From: Thermoplasmatota archaeon
GTDB lineage: Archaea; Thermoplasmatota; Thermoplasmata; Methanomassiliicoccales; Methanomassiliicoccaceae
NCBI GenBank assembly: GCA_022709105.1
Contig: JAKIXL010000071.1
Location: 1 to 7,313, forward strand
Direction of reading: 5' to 3'
Length of the DNA: 7,313 bases
The notes beneath the pieces are model-generated. The model was not told the origin of the DNA and made no database searches. It saw nothing but the letters and a program-made list of their open reading frames with translations. How positions within the stretch are numbered: position 1 is the first letter of the stretch; every line of letters starts with the position of its first letter. A program made the position numbers and the translations under genes. This document shows, in pieces, positions 6,313 through 7,313 of this stretch.

Positions 6313-6543
6313 ATGCTGACATCGATGCGTTTTGAACAGGAAGATGGAAAAGAGAGCGGGCGTCTTGCGGTGTACTTGCGCAAGTCGTTCACATGCCGGG
6401 TCCCCCTCGGTTACATCGACTATGAGAACGCCGAGGAAAAGGAAGCGCTCCGCAAGATAATGATCGCCGGCCACTCGGACGTCGAGATCATAGGCCCCCA
6501 TGTGGAGATAGGCAACTTCGTCGATCTATACTTCAAGCAGTGA
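6313..6543 (+). CDS. Small unknown protein, first of a tandem paralogous pair
   Basis: The protein has 76 residues from ATG 6313. No known family is recognised. Key visible segments are DGKESG (11-16), LAVYLRK (18-24), LGYIDYENAEEKEALRKIM (32-50), GH (53-54) and a C-terminal strand-rich part NFVDLYF (68-74). The pattern suggests beta-beta-beta-helix-beta. It has no signal peptide or membrane segment. It aligns over its first 60 residues with the next gene, with a single one-residue gap, so the two arose by duplication. Start 6313 is chosen because of the near-consensus ribosome binding site and because the two paralogues then both have glycine 12 at the start of GKESG. ATG 6286 is the longer alternative (85 residues). 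It probably shares an mRNA with its neighbour, 8 bases downstream. Confidence 0.75.
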   Translation: MLTSMRFEQEDGKESGRLAVYLRKSFTCRVPLGYIDYENAEEKEALRKIMIAGHSDVEIIGPHVEIGNFVDLYFKQ

Positions 6544-6551
6544 GGGATATT

Positions 6552-6734
6552 ATGGAACTGAAATTGAAGATCGTTCACGACGAGGGGAAAGAGAGCGGGA
6601 TAATTCATGTCCACAAACCCGTGGGAAATGAGCTTCGGAAGATCGGGGAGATGAGGTTCAGCGATGCCAGCGATAAGCGCTGGCTCCTCATGGTCATGAC
6701 CGATGGCCACCCCAATGTCTCTGTGATTTCCTGA
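6552..6734 (+). CDS. Small unknown protein, second of a tandem paralogous pair
   Basis: The protein has 60 residues from ATG 6552. It carries EGKESG (11-16), VHKPVGNELRKIGEMRF (20-36), DASDKRWLLMVM (38-49) and GH (52-53). About 16 positions match the previous protein by eye, including all of GKESG, V20, the mid glycine, K42, L45, M49, GH, V56 and I59. It lacks the 16-residue C-terminal extension of its partner. GAGG (6542-6545) lies 6 bases before ATG. An in-frame GTG at 6540 overlaps the upstream stop and is the alternative start. The exact 12-base repeat AAAGAGAGCGGG (6349-6360 and 6588-6599) shows the relationship in DNA too. Function unknown; with its partner it may form a heteromer. Confidence 0.72.
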   Translation: MELKLKIVHDEGKESGIIHVHKPVGNELRKIGEMRFSDASDKRWLLMVMTDGHPNVSVIS

Positions 6735-6746
6735 AAACCCCTTCCT

Positions 6747-6755
6747 CATTTTTAT
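6747..6755 (+). terminator. Oligo-T run after the small-paralogue operon
   Basis: CATTTTTAT has five consecutive T, 13 bases after the second small gene's stop. Archaeal RNA polymerase pauses and releases at such U-runs. No stable hairpin precedes it, but one follows. Confidence 0.35.
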
Positions 6756-6774
6756 CCACAGGTCCAAGATAGCC

Positions 6775-6800
6775 GGCCCTGCGGTCGGCCGCGCCGGGCC
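6775..6800. repeat. GC-rich hairpin
   Basis: GGCCC (6775-6779) pairs with GGGCC (6796-6800), and GCGG (6781-6784) with CCGC (6789-6792) around TCGG. The whole block up to about 6841 is very G+C-rich and self-complementary. It lies between the end of the small-paralogue operon and the promoter of the phosphatase gene. Role unknown. Confidence 0.4.
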
Positions 6801-6874
6801 AGAAGACGGACACCGCGCGACCGGCCAAACCCGCGGCCCGGTGAACATGTGACCGATCCTCATTTTCGCACTAG

Positions 6875-6883
6875 CTAATTAAA
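6875..6883 (+). promoter_or_regulatory. TATA-like box of the phosphatase gene
   Basis: CTAATTAAA, in otherwise G+C-rich sequence, has its centre 27 bases before ATG 6906, so transcription should start at or next to the start codon. GGAGGG follows at 6884-6889, but at 16 bases it is too far from ATG and would not be in a leaderless mRNA. Confidence 0.5.
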
Positions 6884-6905
6884 GGAGGGCCGCGATACAC
6901 CGGCG

Positions 6906-7313
6906 ATGCTGAAGGAGCTGGAACGGATAGCATACCTTGTCAGGGACGCGGTCAGGGCGCTCCCCAAGGACTTCGATCGCGGGGCCGAGATGTACATGGG
7001 AGCTGACGGAACGCCGACCTCCAGCATAGACAAGGTTGCCGAGGACGTTATATTCAAGGCGGTCGAGGACAGGGGGCTTGAGGCAAATCTGCTGAGCGAA
7101 GAGGCAGGCTTGGTGGACCGGGGCTTCGAGGACACGCTCGTGATCGACCCTATCGACGGCACCCACAACTCGATCCTGAACGTACCGATGTACAGTGTGT
7201 CCCTGGCCGTGGGCAAGCGCTCGCTCCTCGGAGTCGAGCACGCTGTCCTGCTGGACCTGGTGACCGGCGCGCTTTACAAAGCCTCCAAAGGCCAAGGGGC
7301 CACGATCGATGGG
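6906..7313 (+). CDS. Inositol-monophosphatase/FBPase-family phosphatase, N-terminal part
   Basis: The first 136 residues are in the window; the gene runs past its edge, with no stop. The metal-dependent phosphatase motifs are present: SIDKVAEDVIF (40-50, the D-x-x-A-E element), SEEAG (64-68) and DPIDGTHNS (81-89), followed by YSVSLAV (97-103). These bind two or three Mg2+ ions at the active site. Archaeal members commonly remove phosphate from myo-inositol-1-phosphate, fructose-1,6-bisphosphate or both, and full length is about 250-270 residues, so roughly half is seen. The substrate cannot be settled here; NADP phosphatase activity is also known in the family. ATG 6906 is the only plausible start in this frame after the stretch of non-coding sequence, and TATA spacing supports it. 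Confidence 0.92.
   Translation, partial: MLKELERIAYLVRDAVRALPKDFDRGAEMYMGADGTPTSSIDKVAEDVIFKAVEDRGLEANLLSEEAGLVDRGFEDTLVIDPIDGTHNSILNVPMYSVSLAVGKRSLLGVEHAVLLDLVTGALYKASKGQGATIDG

Noticed and set aside
6879..7295. Minus-strand open frames opposite the phosphatase gene
   Set aside because: The plus strand carries clear inositol-monophosphatase motifs across the same bases, so these are shadows.

Overview
The window reads as a piece of a G+C-rich archaeal chromosome, most likely euryarchaeal. The evidence is direct: archaeal-type ribosomal protein S15, fibrillarin (an archaeal/eukaryotic rRNA 2'-O-methylase), an archaeal RecJ-like DHH nuclease, the KEOPS subunit Kae1, and promoters made of AT-rich TATA boxes about 25 bp before the start rather than bacterial -35/-10 elements. 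A Thermoplasmatota lineage such as Methanomassiliicoccales would fit the gene styles, but that is inference; nothing here fixes the genus.

Layout. At 1-43 there may be the last codons of a plus-strand gene, facing a minus-strand gene for a small protein with four CxxC knuckles (120-473), with a hairpin between them. A gene-poor stretch of about 575 bp (474-1050) with three hairpins follows. Next is a plus-strand operon of a glutaredoxin-like thiol protein (1051-1299) and kae1 (1309-2289). Kae1 ends exactly where the convergent recJ-like gene ends. RecJ-like and rps15 form a minus-strand operon (rps15 4110 to recJ 2290). Upstream, also on the minus strand, fibrillarin (5224-4559) overlaps a Nudix hydrolase (4562-4206) by four bases. 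A 454-bp region (5225-5678) holds only a candidate 44-codon ORF and a perfect 12-bp palindrome.

The right part has a minus-strand Hsp20 small heat-shock protein (6047-5679) diverging from a plus-strand pair of small unknown proteins (6313-6543 and 6552-6734). These two are recognisable paralogues of each other, sharing GKESG near the N-terminus and a later GH motif. The window ends inside an inositol-monophosphatase/FBPase-family gene (6906 onward), cut by the window edge.

Most genes serve information processing: tRNA t6A modification (Kae1), rRNA methylation (fibrillarin), the small ribosomal subunit (S15) and DNA processing (RecJ-like). Nudix, glutaredoxin-like and Hsp20 proteins are housekeeping or stress partners. 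The least explained parts are the tandem small paralogues and the two gene-poor regions. Several long open frames overrun the true starts. For rps15, fibrillarin, Hsp20, the zinc-ribbon protein and the first small paralogue, the start was reset using ribosome binding sites, TATA spacing or family length.
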